Shown here: positions 22,812-32,605 of the stretch, in pieces
How positions within the stretch are numbered: the first letter of the stretch is position 1
How the letters are laid out: each line of letters begins with the position of its first letter
Origin: Oegoconia quadripuncta
Lineage: Eukaryota > Arthropoda > Insecta > Lepidoptera > Autostichidae
Assembly (NCBI GenBank): GCA_949316235.1
Contig: OX438742.1
Span: 37,640,853-37,704,852, forward strand
DNA length: 64,000 nt
Reading direction: 5' to 3'
The notes under the pieces: model-generated
The model's database searches: none
Told to the model about the DNA's origin: nothing
What the model saw: only the letters and a program-made list of their open reading frames with translations
Made by a program: the position numbers and the translations under genes

Positions 22812-25800
22812 CTATAGAAGAATTTTATGATGAGATAAATATTTTAGCATACATTTTACATATATTTTATTGGTCAGTGACAAAATAGAGGACAAGTTAA
22901 CAGGGAGAGGCGCTTTATAAAACACCAATAAATTATAAAACGGCAATGACTGATATAAAGGACAGTCAAATAAAATATGGATAATGTTCCCATCTTCCAA
23001 ACCACACTCGCAAATTGATGAGTCACGAACCCTAAGTTTAGCCAAGTGAGATGGAGAACAACAATGACCAAATCTCAAACGGGAAATAGTGGAAGAGAAC
23101 TTTTTGTCGATTTTTAATTTAGAGAACCATGGACGCAAAGACACACAAGGTTGAGATTGGCGATAAAATTTGGCTTTTGTTGAATTGGACCAGTCTTTAT
23201 TCCAATGTTCCTCGAGTAATGAGCGAGGAACACTAGACAAATCTTGGCTGTAAACCGATTTATTGTAAACACCTTGAAGAGCAGCTAGTTTAGCCAATTT
23301 ATCAACAGCTTCGTTACCTTGGATTCCCACATGACTAGGGATCCATGCCAGAGTAATGTCTAGATTGTTGTTCGAACATTGCAACAAAATGCTTTTAATC
23401 TCCAAGGATAACGGATAAAAGGAATTCTTATTAAAAGGGTTTGAGAGCAAAGACTGCAGGCAACTAAGTGAATCTGTAAAAATGATTGATCTTTTAAAAC
23501 TTTTTGATAAAATGTATTTTAAACATTCGAGGATACCCATGCATTCACCTGAGTAACTGGAAGTACTAGGAGAATATTTAAAAAGTTTGAAATAACCTGC
23601 ATTATGATGTAAGAAAGCTGCACCTACACATTCGTCAACATTCGATGAGACGACTCGTTGCAAGGGACCATCTTCGTCAGTTAGTACTGACGATACAGTA
23701 GATTTCGATGCATCTGTGAAAAATACCTCAGCGTCCAAGAAATGTTGCTGGATGAAAGTCTTTAGCAATTGATTTGGCTCAACGGAATTTTTGACAATGC
23801 CTATTGATAAACGTATATTCGGAGTGAAAACCAATATTTTGTAGTCATAAAAGAAAAGTGGATGACAAGGAAAATTTACGACAGGATCAAGATTAATCAA
23901 TTTCTTATAACTAACAATGAGGTGGGGAGGGGACCTGCAGCGCCAGAAGTTATTATTTTCCATTAGTCGTGATAAAGACCTTAATTTTGGTAAAATAGGA
24001 TGACCACTGAATTGAGAAACTTTAAATAAATATCGATCTGATAAAAATTGCCTTCTAAGATGAAGAGGAGGATCAGAGCACTCAACTTGCAGAGCATTAA
24101 TAGGGGTGCTCTTCATAGCACCTACGACTAATCGAAGGCTCTTAGACTGAATCAGGTCCAATTTTTTAAGGGCTTGCTTATTAGCAGGAGACATGGAGAA
24201 TGTGCCATAATCCAATAGGCTTCTAATTAATGCATTATAAAACAATCTCATTGAACAAGGATGAGCACCCCACCACACACCGGACAATGCCCTCAGTACA
24301 TTAATACTCTTCTCGCATTTTTTGCTTATATAGTTTACATGTGCCACTCCATTGAATTTTCCATTAAATTTTTTCCCCAAGAAGAAAACTTCTTCAGCTA
24401 CTGGAATTACTAACTGATCAAAAGAAATATTTATTACCGGAATTACCCTTTTACGAGAGAAAACAACAATATTGCTTTTAGAAACTGATAATGATAAATT
24501 ATGATTACGAAGCCACTCTAAAAGATTATTTAAAGAAACTTGCAAATCAGCCGTGGCTGCTTCAATAGAGCTGTTAGATGAATATATGAGAAGATCATCA
24601 GCATATTGAAGTACTGAACATGATGGTGGTATACAGTTATCTAAATCATGGGTGTAAATATCATAAAGTAAGGGACTCAAGACCGAACCCTGTGGCACAC
24701 CTTGCCACAAAGTTCTAGGAGGGAGATCCGAACCTTGAACCCGAACAGAAAAGGTTCTGGCTGTGAAGAGATTAAATAAGAAATGAGTAAATTTGCTTGG
24801 AATATTCAACTTTTGCATTTTTAACTTGAGTGTAGACAGATCAACGTTGTCATAGGCAGCGCTAACGTCGAGAAAAGCTGCAACTAATGACTCATTTTTA
24901 CTAAACGAAGTAAGAATATCTGTTGATAAAATGGCATGGTTATCAGACACAGATTTTCCCTTTCTAAATCCAAATTGAGATTGAGAAAGGAGATAATTGT
25001 GTTCCAAGAACCATTCCATTCTATTCTTTATTAAATGTTCTGTTAATTTGCATAATACGGAAGATAAAGCAACTGGTCGATAAGAAGAAGATAACGAGGG
25101 GTTTTTAGATGGCTTTAATATTGGAATAATTATATGATGTTTCCAAGAAGGAGGGATCTGGCCAGTCTCGACAACGGTATTAATGATATCCAAAAAGAAA
25201 GAAAGTGTAGAAACTTTAGAATTACTAATAAAAGAATACGGGATTCCATCAGAACCCGGAGATGAATCAGTAACTTTATCTAGAACTAATTTAAGTTCCT
25301 TCATAGTGAAGGGAGAACTAATAGGATCGGGGTTATAAGATTCTGATGAATAAACATAAGGCAACTGGCCTATATTAGGAACCATGTCCGGAGCTAGATT
25401 ATGGAAGAAAGAAGGCACCCATTCAATAGAAAATGAAGAAGAGTGATCTGCTGAAGAAGATCTAAAACGACGAATATTATTCCAAACAACAGATAGTGGA
25501 GTATCTGGAGAAAGAGAAGAGCAAAAGCGATGCCAACCCTCCTGTTTCTTTTTGCGGAGCAGTCGTTTCACTACAGCTTCGGTTCTCCTAAATTCCATAA
25601 ATGTAGACAAATCAATAGAATTGCGACATGACTGTTCCAAATTATTTCTTTTTTTTATTGCAGTAGTACATTCATTGTCCCACCAAGGTGGGGAAGGTAT
25701 TTTACCGATGGCAACATTCTTGAGGGGAAAAATGTCATCAGCTGCCGATAATAAATTTGAGGTTAAATTATCATATGATTGTAATACATTATCAATAGAA

Positions 25801-26567
25801 ACAGACGGATTCTTCTTTATTTTACTCTCTACACACAAACTAAATGTTTCCCAGTCACAATCTTTGAGTTTATATTTCAGTAAAGGAGGAAGAGGAGGCA
25901 CAAAGCTACTACTCGAAATGGAACCAGTGTAAGAAAGAACTATAGGATAGTGATCACTGCCATGGGATAGTGGTAAACAAGACCAAGTTAATAGTGTGGA
26001 CAAGGAAGGAGAACATAAAGATAGATCAACAAAACTACGAGATTGACCTGGAGCGAATGGACGAGTGGGTGACCCATCATTCAACACACATAAATTCAAA
26101 TCATCTATTAGATCAGCAATATTTATCCCAAAGTGATCATTGACTGGGGCCCCCCACATTGAATGATGAGCATTAAAATCACCAAGGACTATTACAGGAG
26201 GAGGCAACAACTTTATGACATTCTCAAGTAATGGTACCACACTTCTATCCTTTTCGGAGATATATAAGGACAAAAATGTAGTACCACCCACACGAGCAGC
26301 AACCACATTGATATGGTTATTATTTAATGGTGGTAGTTGAATAGCATTAAACAAATGATTCTTTTTAATGAAGAGGGCTACCCCTCCCCATCCATCAACT
26401 CGGTCATCTCTAAGAATTGAGTAGCCAGGCAGACGATAGGTTGCATCTGGCTTCAACCAAGTCTCCGAGATGGCCATAACAGTAGGTTTGTGTTTATTTG
26501 CTAAAAATATTAATTCCGAATGCTTAGATCGTACACTACGACAATTCCACTGGATTGCTAGATCCAT
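22812..26567 (-). CDS. Retrotransposon ORF2: endonuclease, reverse transcriptase, RNase H
   Basis: 1251 aa from ATG 26565-26567. The N-terminal APE-type endonuclease shows QWNCRS, ISETWL, LGDFNAHHSMWG and GSDHYPI. The reverse transcriptase shows SSYRPVALSS, QFGFRKGKS, FLDVSAAYD, GVPQGSVLSPLLYDIY and the catalytic QYADDLLIYS. The RNase H domain shows FFTDAS, GECMGILECL, FTDSLS and AWIPSHVGIQGNEAVDKLAK. A C-terminal CECGLEDGNIIHILFDC completes the usual layout. It starts 32 nt inside ORF1 in another frame, so translation may depend on reinitiation or similar. All key residues are present. Confidence 0.93.
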   Translation of the reverse strand: MDLAIQWNCRSVRSKHSELIFLANKHKPTVMAISETWLKPDATYRLPGYSILRDDRVDGWGGVALFIKKNHLFNAIQLPPLNNNHINVVAARVGGTTFLSLYISEKDRSVVPLLENVIKLLPPPVIVLGDFNAHHSMWGAPVNDHFGINIADLIDDLNLCVLNDGSPTRPFAPGQSRSFVDLSLCSPSLSTLLTWSCLPLSHGSDHYPIVLSYTGSISSSSFVPPLPPLLKYKLKDCDWETFSLCVESKIKKNPSVSIDNVLQSYDNLTSNLLSAADDIFPLKNVAIGKIPSPPWWDNECTTAIKKRNNLEQSCRNSIDLSTFMEFRRTEAVVKRLLRKKKQEGWHRFCSSLSPDTPLSVVWNNIRRFRSSSADHSSSFSIEWVPSFFHNLAPDMVPNIGQLPYVYSSESYNPDPISSPFTMKELKLVLDKVTDSSPGSDGIPYSFISNSKVSTLSFFLDIINTVVETGQIPPSWKHHIIIPILKPSKNPSLSSSYRPVALSSVLCKLTEHLIKNRMEWFLEHNYLLSQSQFGFRKGKSVSDNHAILSTDILTSFSKNESLVAAFLDVSAAYDNVDLSTLKLKMQKLNIPSKFTHFLFNLFTARTFSVRVQGSDLPPRTLWQGVPQGSVLSPLLYDIYTHDLDNCIPPSCSVLQYADDLLIYSSNSSIEAATADLQVSLNNLLEWLRNHNLSLSVSKSNIVVFSRKRVIPVINISFDQLVIPVAEEVFFLGKKFNGKFNGVAHVNYISKKCEKSINVLRALSGVWWGAHPCSMRLFYNALIRSLLDYGTFSMSPANKQALKKLDLIQSKSLRLVVGAMKSTPINALQVECSDPPLHLRRQFLSDRYLFKVSQFSGHPILPKLRSLSRLMENNNFWRCRSPPHLIVSYKKLINLDPVVNFPCHPLFFYDYKILVFTPNIRLSIGIVKNSVEPNQLLKTFIQQHFLDAEVFFTDASKSTVSSVLTDEDGPLQRVVSSNVDECVGAAFLHHNAGYFKLFKYSPSTSSYSGECMGILECLKYILSKSFKRSIIFTDSLSCLQSLLSNPFNKNSFYPLSLEIKSILLQCSNNNLDITLAWIPSHVGIQGNEAVDKLAKLAALQGVYNKSVYSQDLSSVPRSLLEEHWNKDWSNSTKAKFYRQSQPCVSLRPWFSKLKIDKKFSSTISRLRFGHCCSPSHLAKLRVRDSSICECGLEDGNIIHILFDCPLYQSLPFYNLLVFYKAPLPVNLSSILSLTNKIYVKCMLKYLSHHKILL

Positions 26568-28080
26568 TACGGAGGTTTAATAGTGAAATTGAGATGGACT
26601 GAATAAGTTGGAGGGCAACGTTGTACGGAATAGAAGAATTTAAAATGAAATTTACTAAATTAGATAAGAGAGAGTTTAATTCTACGGAAGACGACTTAGA
26701 GACATGGGCTTCACCATCCAAGCCTTGTAATGCACAGCCGTTGGCTGCTGCAGGAATGATGAAAGATTGTAAGAGATCATTATGAGAATTTTTATCATAA
26801 CCTGTATTCAAAGGCTTGTGCATTTTTGATTTAGTAGGAATAGATTTTTTAAACCACATCTTTTGATTTTCAGATACAGAAGGAACATTGGAGTTGTCAG
26901 AAGAAACATGGGGGCTGGCAGATACCACTTCGGCATAAGATTTTAATAAAGGAAAAACTTTTGCGGCCTCTAGATATGACACTGAATTTTTAGACATGTG
27001 TAATTTGATGTTGGTCTGTCTTAAATGCTCTGGACATGATTTACTTGAGGCCATATGAGCTCCGAAACAATTAACACAAGTGAAGTCATCCACTTGGCAA
27101 GTTTTCCCGTCATGATCTTGCCCACACTTAAGGCACCTCGGCTTGCTTCTACAGGCCTCTCTTGTGTGGCCAAAGCGACAACAATGAAAACACTGTATAG
27201 TTGGATATACATAGCTCTCTACTGGAAGGGATGAATAGAAAGCGAAAACCCTCGAAGGTAAAGATTGCCCATCAAAGGTGAGGACGACTGACTGGGTGGG
27301 GATCCACTCAAAACCATTTGAAGATGGAGACTTTCTAGATAATCTGCGGGAACGGAGAATAGCACCACAACCCTCAGGAACTCTTACATTTTCCATAATT
27401 TCTTCATGAGACCAATGCTCAGGGATGCCTTTCACTATACCCATTTTGCAAATGTTAAAAGTAGGAATAGAGGCTTTATATTTTTTAGAAGACGCCAAAC
27501 TCTCATTAAGTAAAAAAAGATTAGCCTCTTTTGGAGTGCTGAACGTTATGGACAATCTATTGCGGCCTATCCTCTTGACTCCATTTTCCAGGATGGCACG
27601 GAGACCATTTTTGTGCAAAAATTGTGAAAATGTTAGAGGGTGTAAGGATGATCCTTGTTTAGGGTCTGTCTCCATAAATTGAATATGGACAACGTAAGGG
27701 CCAGGGTCCTTAGTGGTGTATGCTGTTCTGAAAATGTTGGCAGTGTTTTCAGAAGGTGTGATGGCGGGAGTTGGAGTCAATTGCGTTTGTGAGACATTAA
27801 ACTGTATATCCATGTTATTGTTATCCGAATCAGGCGCTTTGAAGTTATCAGCCTTATTAGACATTAAAGTGCATGAGTCTAAATGAAATTTAATATTTTT
27901 TGTTGACTTTAACTTGCTTTTGGAAATAGATGAAATTGGAGTTTTACGTTTATTTTTAGATGAAACAGTAAGAAACCCATCCGAATCAATATTGGCCGCA
28001 GCCGCCACTAAAGTATCGAGTCCTGATGATTGATCACTAGGATCGGGAGGTTTAGCTATCCTCGCAAGGGGAGGCTCCAT
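26536..28080 (-). CDS. Retrotransposon ORF1: gag-like RNA-binding protein with zinc knuckles
   Basis: 514 aa from ATG 28078-28080 (MEPPLARIAKPPDP). Three Cys/His knuckles stand near the middle to C-terminal half: CFHCCRFGHTREAC, CLKCGQDHDGKTC and CVNCFGAH...C. Such ORF1 proteins bind the element RNA and form the ribonucleoprotein. The frame runs into the start of ORF2. Confidence 0.9.
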   Translation of the reverse strand: MEPPLARIAKPPDPSDQSSGLDTLVAAAANIDSDGFLTVSSKNKRKTPISSISKSKLKSTKNIKFHLDSCTLMSNKADNFKAPDSDNNNMDIQFNVSQTQLTPTPAITPSENTANIFRTAYTTKDPGPYVVHIQFMETDPKQGSSLHPLTFSQFLHKNGLRAILENGVKRIGRNRLSITFSTPKEANLFLLNESLASSKKYKASIPTFNICKMGIVKGIPEHWSHEEIMENVRVPEGCGAILRSRRLSRKSPSSNGFEWIPTQSVVLTFDGQSLPSRVFAFYSSLPVESYVYPTIQCFHCCRFGHTREACRSKPRCLKCGQDHDGKTCQVDDFTCVNCFGAHMASSKSCPEHLRQTNIKLHMSKNSVSYLEAAKVFPLLKSYAEVVSASPHVSSDNSNVPSVSENQKMWFKKSIPTKSKMHKPLNTGYDKNSHNDLLQSFIIPAAANGCALQGLDGEAHVSKSSSVELNSLLSNLVNFILNSSIPYNVALQLIQSISISLLNLRNGSSNPVELS

Positions 28081-28226
28081 CAATCCGCCGCCGACAGACA
28101 AAAAGCAAAAAACTTACCACTAGTTATCCTTATGTATATACAAACTAAATAAAATAAACTAATATAATACAAATAAACAGAAAATAAATAATTTACAAAA
28201 ATTAACAAATTTTTAGCGCCCTTTCA

Positions 28227-28240
28227 GTTTCCCGCCAAAA
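28227..28240 (-). promoter_or_regulatory. E2F-like motif at the 5' end of the retrotransposon
   Basis: Minus strand reads TTTTGGCGGGAAAC, an exact fit to the TTTSGCGGGAA E2F core. The small repeat family at 30429, 30876 and 43452 starts with almost the same motif. Function is inferred only from the sequence. Confidence 0.35.
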
Positions 28241-28879
28241 AAAAAAAAAAAAAAAAACCTACCACTACTTCCCTGAACACTATTTACAAAAGTATTGCCA
28301 TTACCAATCTGAAAAAATCAGGATACATTAAAATAAAATAGACAGTACTATATTGTTAAAAAAAAAATATAGCAAAATCACAAAAGGTGCCATTGAAGTA
28401 AAATGAGGCATATTTACAGGGCAAGAAAAAAATATAAAACAAACTCGTTGTAAAACTACGATCCAAGAGTCTACAACTACAGCTTTATACTTCTAAACAG
28501 GACCACGAATATTGTAAGTCTCCGGAAAATTCTGTAGACCTGGCAACATAGCTATACTTCGCTAACCTCTACTAACCGTTTGACATTATTTTTTTTGCCA
28601 CAGCAAAGGGGTCTGAGCCTATACAGCCCAGACTTCTATAATATTATTCTGTAGTACTAATTCTTCAGTAAAGTGACAGAGAGCTTTACGGACGATTTTG
28701 GCCGTTTCTTGTGGGACCTGAAAGCTTTCTTTATGCACTTTAATTTGCACTTTAAAACTCAGAATGCAGAAATAAGAAATAAAAACAGAAATGCATGGTG
28801 CTGAGTTTGAAAAACCCGTTTGACAAAATTCCGATGATGTTCTTTTTTTCAGACGAAGGGTTGTAATGATGTATATTGG

Positions 28880-29008
28880 TGTCGATTCGGATGTACACCA
28901 ACTAAACTAAACTAAAACCAGCTTTGAAGTGGTGCTGTCGCATCGTACTGTTCCAGGAAGAAAGAGTCAGTACTACTTTAAATTTAGTTGGTGTACATCC
29001 GAATCAAT
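28880..29008. mobile_element. MITE family 1, copy 2
   Basis: Same ends as 10239-10374 (TCGGATGTACACCAACTAAA); the central GCATCGTACTGTTCCAGG is the reverse complement of that copy's centre. Confidence 0.8.
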
Positions 29009-29288
29009 ATCACTATCTATACAGCTATATGTTTTGGAAAACCCTCAGACTAACAAATAGGTTCTGTTCGTCTGAGGAAAAACCGATATGGTTAAAGATC
29101 TAGTCTTCATTTTTGTCATTCTCCTCAGTAAAGCGACAATAATTTACTATGGCAATGGTGATATACCCTATGAAATAAAATATCATCAAAATCTATAATT
29201 TATAATATATTTTAGAGTCATATTTGTATGTTGTAAACAACAAATTGAAATTATAACGTCCTTTAGTAAACCATAGGAACAGAGAACC

Positions 29289-29480
29289 GAGGGCGGAGTG
29301 TAAGTTTTGTTTCGACTTAACTTTACTACCGCGTTCACGTTTACGTGAAGATTTGTATGGAGCTGTATGGAGAAATGTGCAGCGCCTCTAGGTAGGTACG
29401 ATTTTTTTCATAGGGACTTTTTTCGTAAACGCGAACGCGATGGTAAAGTTAAAAACGAGACAAAACTTACACTTCGCACA
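29289..29480. mobile_element. MITE family 2, copy 2
   Basis: GGGCGGAGTGTAAGTTTTGT at the left pairs with ACAAAACTTACACTTCGCAC at the right; CGCGTTCACGTTTACGTGAA and CGTAAACGCGAACGCG pair further in. Confidence 0.8.
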
Positions 29481-30428
29481 TAGAGCACATTTCGAAAAAT
29501 TTGAGCTTAAAAGTTTGTATGAAACGCTGTGTGAGGTAAATGCTCAATATAAAAATAACCACACTCAAATCAGACCACGCATTACTGAGAATCCTGACAA
29601 AGACTAAAGGCACACAGTCGCTGAAAGTGGAGTATCTGACACGAAATGTATTTATAATATCGAAGCTATGTCTGTGTTCCGTTTCTCTACATGTGGTACC
29701 AGTACAAGAAGGTATGCCGTAGGGCCTAGGGATCCTCAAGAATTTGATGTTTTTGCCATCGGCTTGCTAAGAAGAAGTATAAAAGGTACCTAGTAATTAT
29801 TTATGTTCTTTGCAGTGTACTTTTGTAGACAGCGGGATTTCTGTTGCAGTGCCGTCTTTAGCATATTATTTTATGAGCGTGTATACAACAGAGTTTGCAC
29901 TGTAAAAGCCGCAGTGTACGAAAAGAAACCTGGGTAACATTTCACTCGTAAGCAACAAACATATACTTTATGTATATTACTTCATAGTATAGGCACAGAA
30001 TTTAAATAGTATACAAGGCGTCCCACGCATATGCCACATGGAGGGAAAGTATATACCTCGAATACTGTAGATTGAACTTTTTACTGAAAGAAGACATGCA
30101 TAGTTTTTATTTGGGTATTCTAATTTGTAGTGTACCTACTTTTACTTTTGTATATGGTTTTTTTTATGCCTGCAATAAACGTTTTATTATTATTATATTA
30201 TTATTATAATGCACTAGAGATTTAATAATATGGAAATGCCGTACATTCCAGTCAGTGTTGGCAGCAGCTGTAGAATTCGATTTTGGCCATTTAACCAACC
30301 AATTCATCCGTTATAAAAGATACCTACTCTCTGCAATTCTCTCACCCAACCGTGTATTACTTTACTCTTTGACCCAACCTCAGACCAAAGAGAATATACC
30401 TCAGACCACACCCAACCCAACCACTCTT

Positions 30429-30840
30429 GGCTTTTTGGCGGGATCTCGGCGAGTGAAGTAGCATTTTTCTTTATATTTCTTAATTTGTGCATTCTAACTT
30501 TTGAAGCTTAATAATGGCAGAATATTGTACACCAAACGTTAGTGATGGTGTATAAGTGAAGGGAAGTGTAAATTAAAGTGCGTAACGAAGCTTTCGGGTT
30601 CCCACAAGAAACTGGCAAAATCTTTGTAAAGCATTCTGCCACTTTACTGAAGAATGACTGGATCATGACTAGACTCTGTATACGCCAAGTATACGATGAA
30701 TTACTTGTTTTGACTGAGATTGACTTAGGTTTCAGTACTCAGAGGATTGACTAATAAATTGAAGAAATAAGAGACATGGCTGTATGGGCCTAGATCCCTT
30801 TGCCGTCTCTAAAAGGAGTGAATAAAAAAAAACTAACCAC
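30429..30840 (+). repeat. Interspersed repeat starting with an E2F-like motif, copy 1
   Basis: Begins GGCTTTTTGGCGGGATCTCG and ends in an A-rich stretch after CCTAGATCCCTTTGCC. About 85-90 percent like copy 2 by eye. The A-rich end suggests a retroposed element, but no Pol III boxes were seen. Confidence 0.65.
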
Positions 30841-30875
30841 TCTTTGACGTGCTCATAATATGTTATATTACTCTA

Positions 30876-31275
30876 GGCTTTTTGGCGGGAACTCGGCGAG
30901 TGAAGTAGCATTTTTCTTTATAAGTCTTATAATTTGTGCATTCTAACTTTTGAAGCTTAATAATGGCAGAATATTGTGCAGCAAACGTTAGTGATAGTGT
31001 ACAAGTGAAGGGAAGTGTAAATTAAAGTGCGTAACGGAGCTTTCGGGTTCCCACAAGAAGCCGCCAAAATCTTTTGTAAAGCATTCTGCCACTTTACTGA
31101 AGAATGACTTGACCGTGACTAGACTCTGTATACGCCAAGTATACGACGAATTACTTGTTTTGACTGGGACTGACTTACAAACTGAAGAAATAAGAGAAAT
31201 AAGACATGGCTGTTATGGGCTAGATCCCTTTGCCTTCTCCTAAAGGAGAGAATTAAACTAAAAAAAAAAAAAATT
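30876..31275 (+). repeat. Interspersed repeat starting with an E2F-like motif, copy 2
   Basis: Begins GGCTTTTTGGCGGGAACTCG, contains AAGTGAAGGGAAGTGTAAAT and CGTATACTTGGCG-type inverted segments, and ends in a 14-A tail after GAGAATTAAACT. Confidence 0.7.
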
Positions 31276-31699
31276 ATATTACTCTATGGACGTGCTCTTT
31301 GTCCGAAACAAGCAAGGGATTTGAATTTGAATAGAAGAGATTTGACTTGCTCGCTCAGCTGAGAGCGGAGTCCGCCCAGTGCAGCAAAGAGTATACAATA
31401 CAAAACCTACGAAGCAGTAGCCAGTAACCCAACCATGACACCCACTGCTGGGGAAGCTGGACAATAAGTCTACAGCTTGTCTATTATTATATATTTGATT
31501 GTATCTTACGTTAGACTCCCTTAGTTGCTCATAATCTAAATCAAACCAATTTCCCTCTGGGTCAAAATTCCCTTTGCTCCTGCCAAAACGTCGAAATTGT
31601 TGGGTTGGATAGTAGGTCTTTGGGTTGGATACCGAGTCACGTCGGAATTACCGGTAACAAAAGTTTCATTAATTCGTTAAAATTGCTGTAAAATCTTAT

Positions 31700-32470
31700 T
31701 AAATGGGATCCGTGCAAAACATTTCCGATGCCCTTGTCGTGCCTATACCAATATCAATTGGGAACTCCATTCTCGAAATTGTAGACGACTACGTCTACCT
31801 AGGACAAGAGGTCTGATTAGATAAGTCCTACATAAAGAAAGAGGCCACTCCTTGAATTTATCTCGGATAATTTGGGGAACTGCGTGATGTCTTGTCCTCA
31901 GTGCAATCAATATTACCAGTGATGATAGATAAATAGTTTATTTGTATCTCCAGTCACACACATACCATAAGTTCCAAAGCAAATGGATAAACATATTTTA
32001 TAACAATTCGTAAAAGTAACATCAGGATACACTAGAGTATGTGTGTGCTACAGCCGTACAAATGGGTCATAGCTCAGTGTGTATAATTGCTCAGAGAGCA
32101 AAACACTGATTTTCAGCTATTATCCACACAAGACACAACATGAACTCGCACTTTGGATCTCATAAGGAAGCTCAAGATCACACAACGAGCTATGGAGAGG
32201 GTTTTGCTCAATGTTTCAGTATAAATCACTTATGAAGAGGGTTACGCTCAACGTTTCACTATAAATTCGAATCAGGATTGATGGAATCCATAGAAGAACA
32301 AAAGTCACCGATGTTGCCCAGCAGATTAGTAAGTTGAAGTGGCAGTGGGCTGGGCACATTACTCAAGGTACTGACGACTGGTGGCGCATTAAAGTCCTTG
32401 AGTAGAGACCATGCACTGATAAAAGCAGAGTAGAATGTCCACCCACAAGGTGGACGATGATGATGAACAA
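31700..32470 (+). mobile_element. RTE-like LINE remnant
   Basis: Plus strand fragments read ILEIVDDYVYLGQEV (31770-31815), then GELRDVLSS, and after an unrelated stretch KLKWQWAGHITQGTDDWW (32330-32390) and CPPTRWT. These are late reverse-transcriptase segments of RTE-type elements. Stops and frame changes make it inactive. Confidence 0.7.
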
Positions 32471-32529
32471 ATTGTACTGCACAAACAGTTGAGTACAAAC
32501 TGTTGAACAAAGTGTACCTTCAGTTTTTC

Positions 32530-32564
32530 AAGTCTATAGGCATGTGCCTATTACCTATAGACTT
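32530..32564. promoter_or_regulatory. Perfect 11-bp stem just upstream of RAD51C
   Basis: AAGTCTATAGG and CCTATAGACTT with a 13-nt loop, 42 bp before the RAD51C ATG. It could be a 5' UTR hairpin or a small palindromic remnant. Confidence 0.4.
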
Positions 32565-32605
32565 TGTTAACTTTTTAGAATCATCTAAACATCAGTTGCT
32601 GCAAA

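Larger units (their letters stand above)
22644..28259 (-). mobile_element. Full-length non-LTR retrotransposon (I/Jockey-type, with RNase H)
   Basis: About 5.6 kb with both ORFs intact. The 3' end (low coordinates) has a (GAA)n tail reading AATAAGAAGAAGAAGAAG; the 5' end has a T run followed by GGCGGGAAAC. TACCACTACTTC flanks it at 22632-22643 and 28260-28271, a likely 12-bp target-site duplication. The order APE endonuclease, reverse transcriptase, RNase H, C-terminal Cys/His motif fits the I superfamily better than true Jockey; the exact clade would need a tree. Lack of any frame break suggests a recent insertion. Confidence 0.85.
28272..32605. other. Intergenic region between divergent MED29 and RAD51C, repeat-filled
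   Basis: Holds a decayed minus-strand copy of the GGCGGGAAC repeat at about 28590-28780, MITE copies at 28880-29008 and 29289-29480, an ATT microsatellite near 30180-30207, two plus-strand copies of the GGCGGGAAC repeat, and an RTE remnant at 31700-32470. The natural MED29 promoter should lie just right of 28271 if the retrotransposon hypothesis holds. Confidence 0.5.

Noticed and set aside
25552..25932. Plus-strand frame within the retrotransposon
   Set aside because: Shadow of ORF2 on the other strand.
28081..28101. ORF1 start at 28101
   Set aside because: The codon there is TTG; the first ATG is at 28078-28080.
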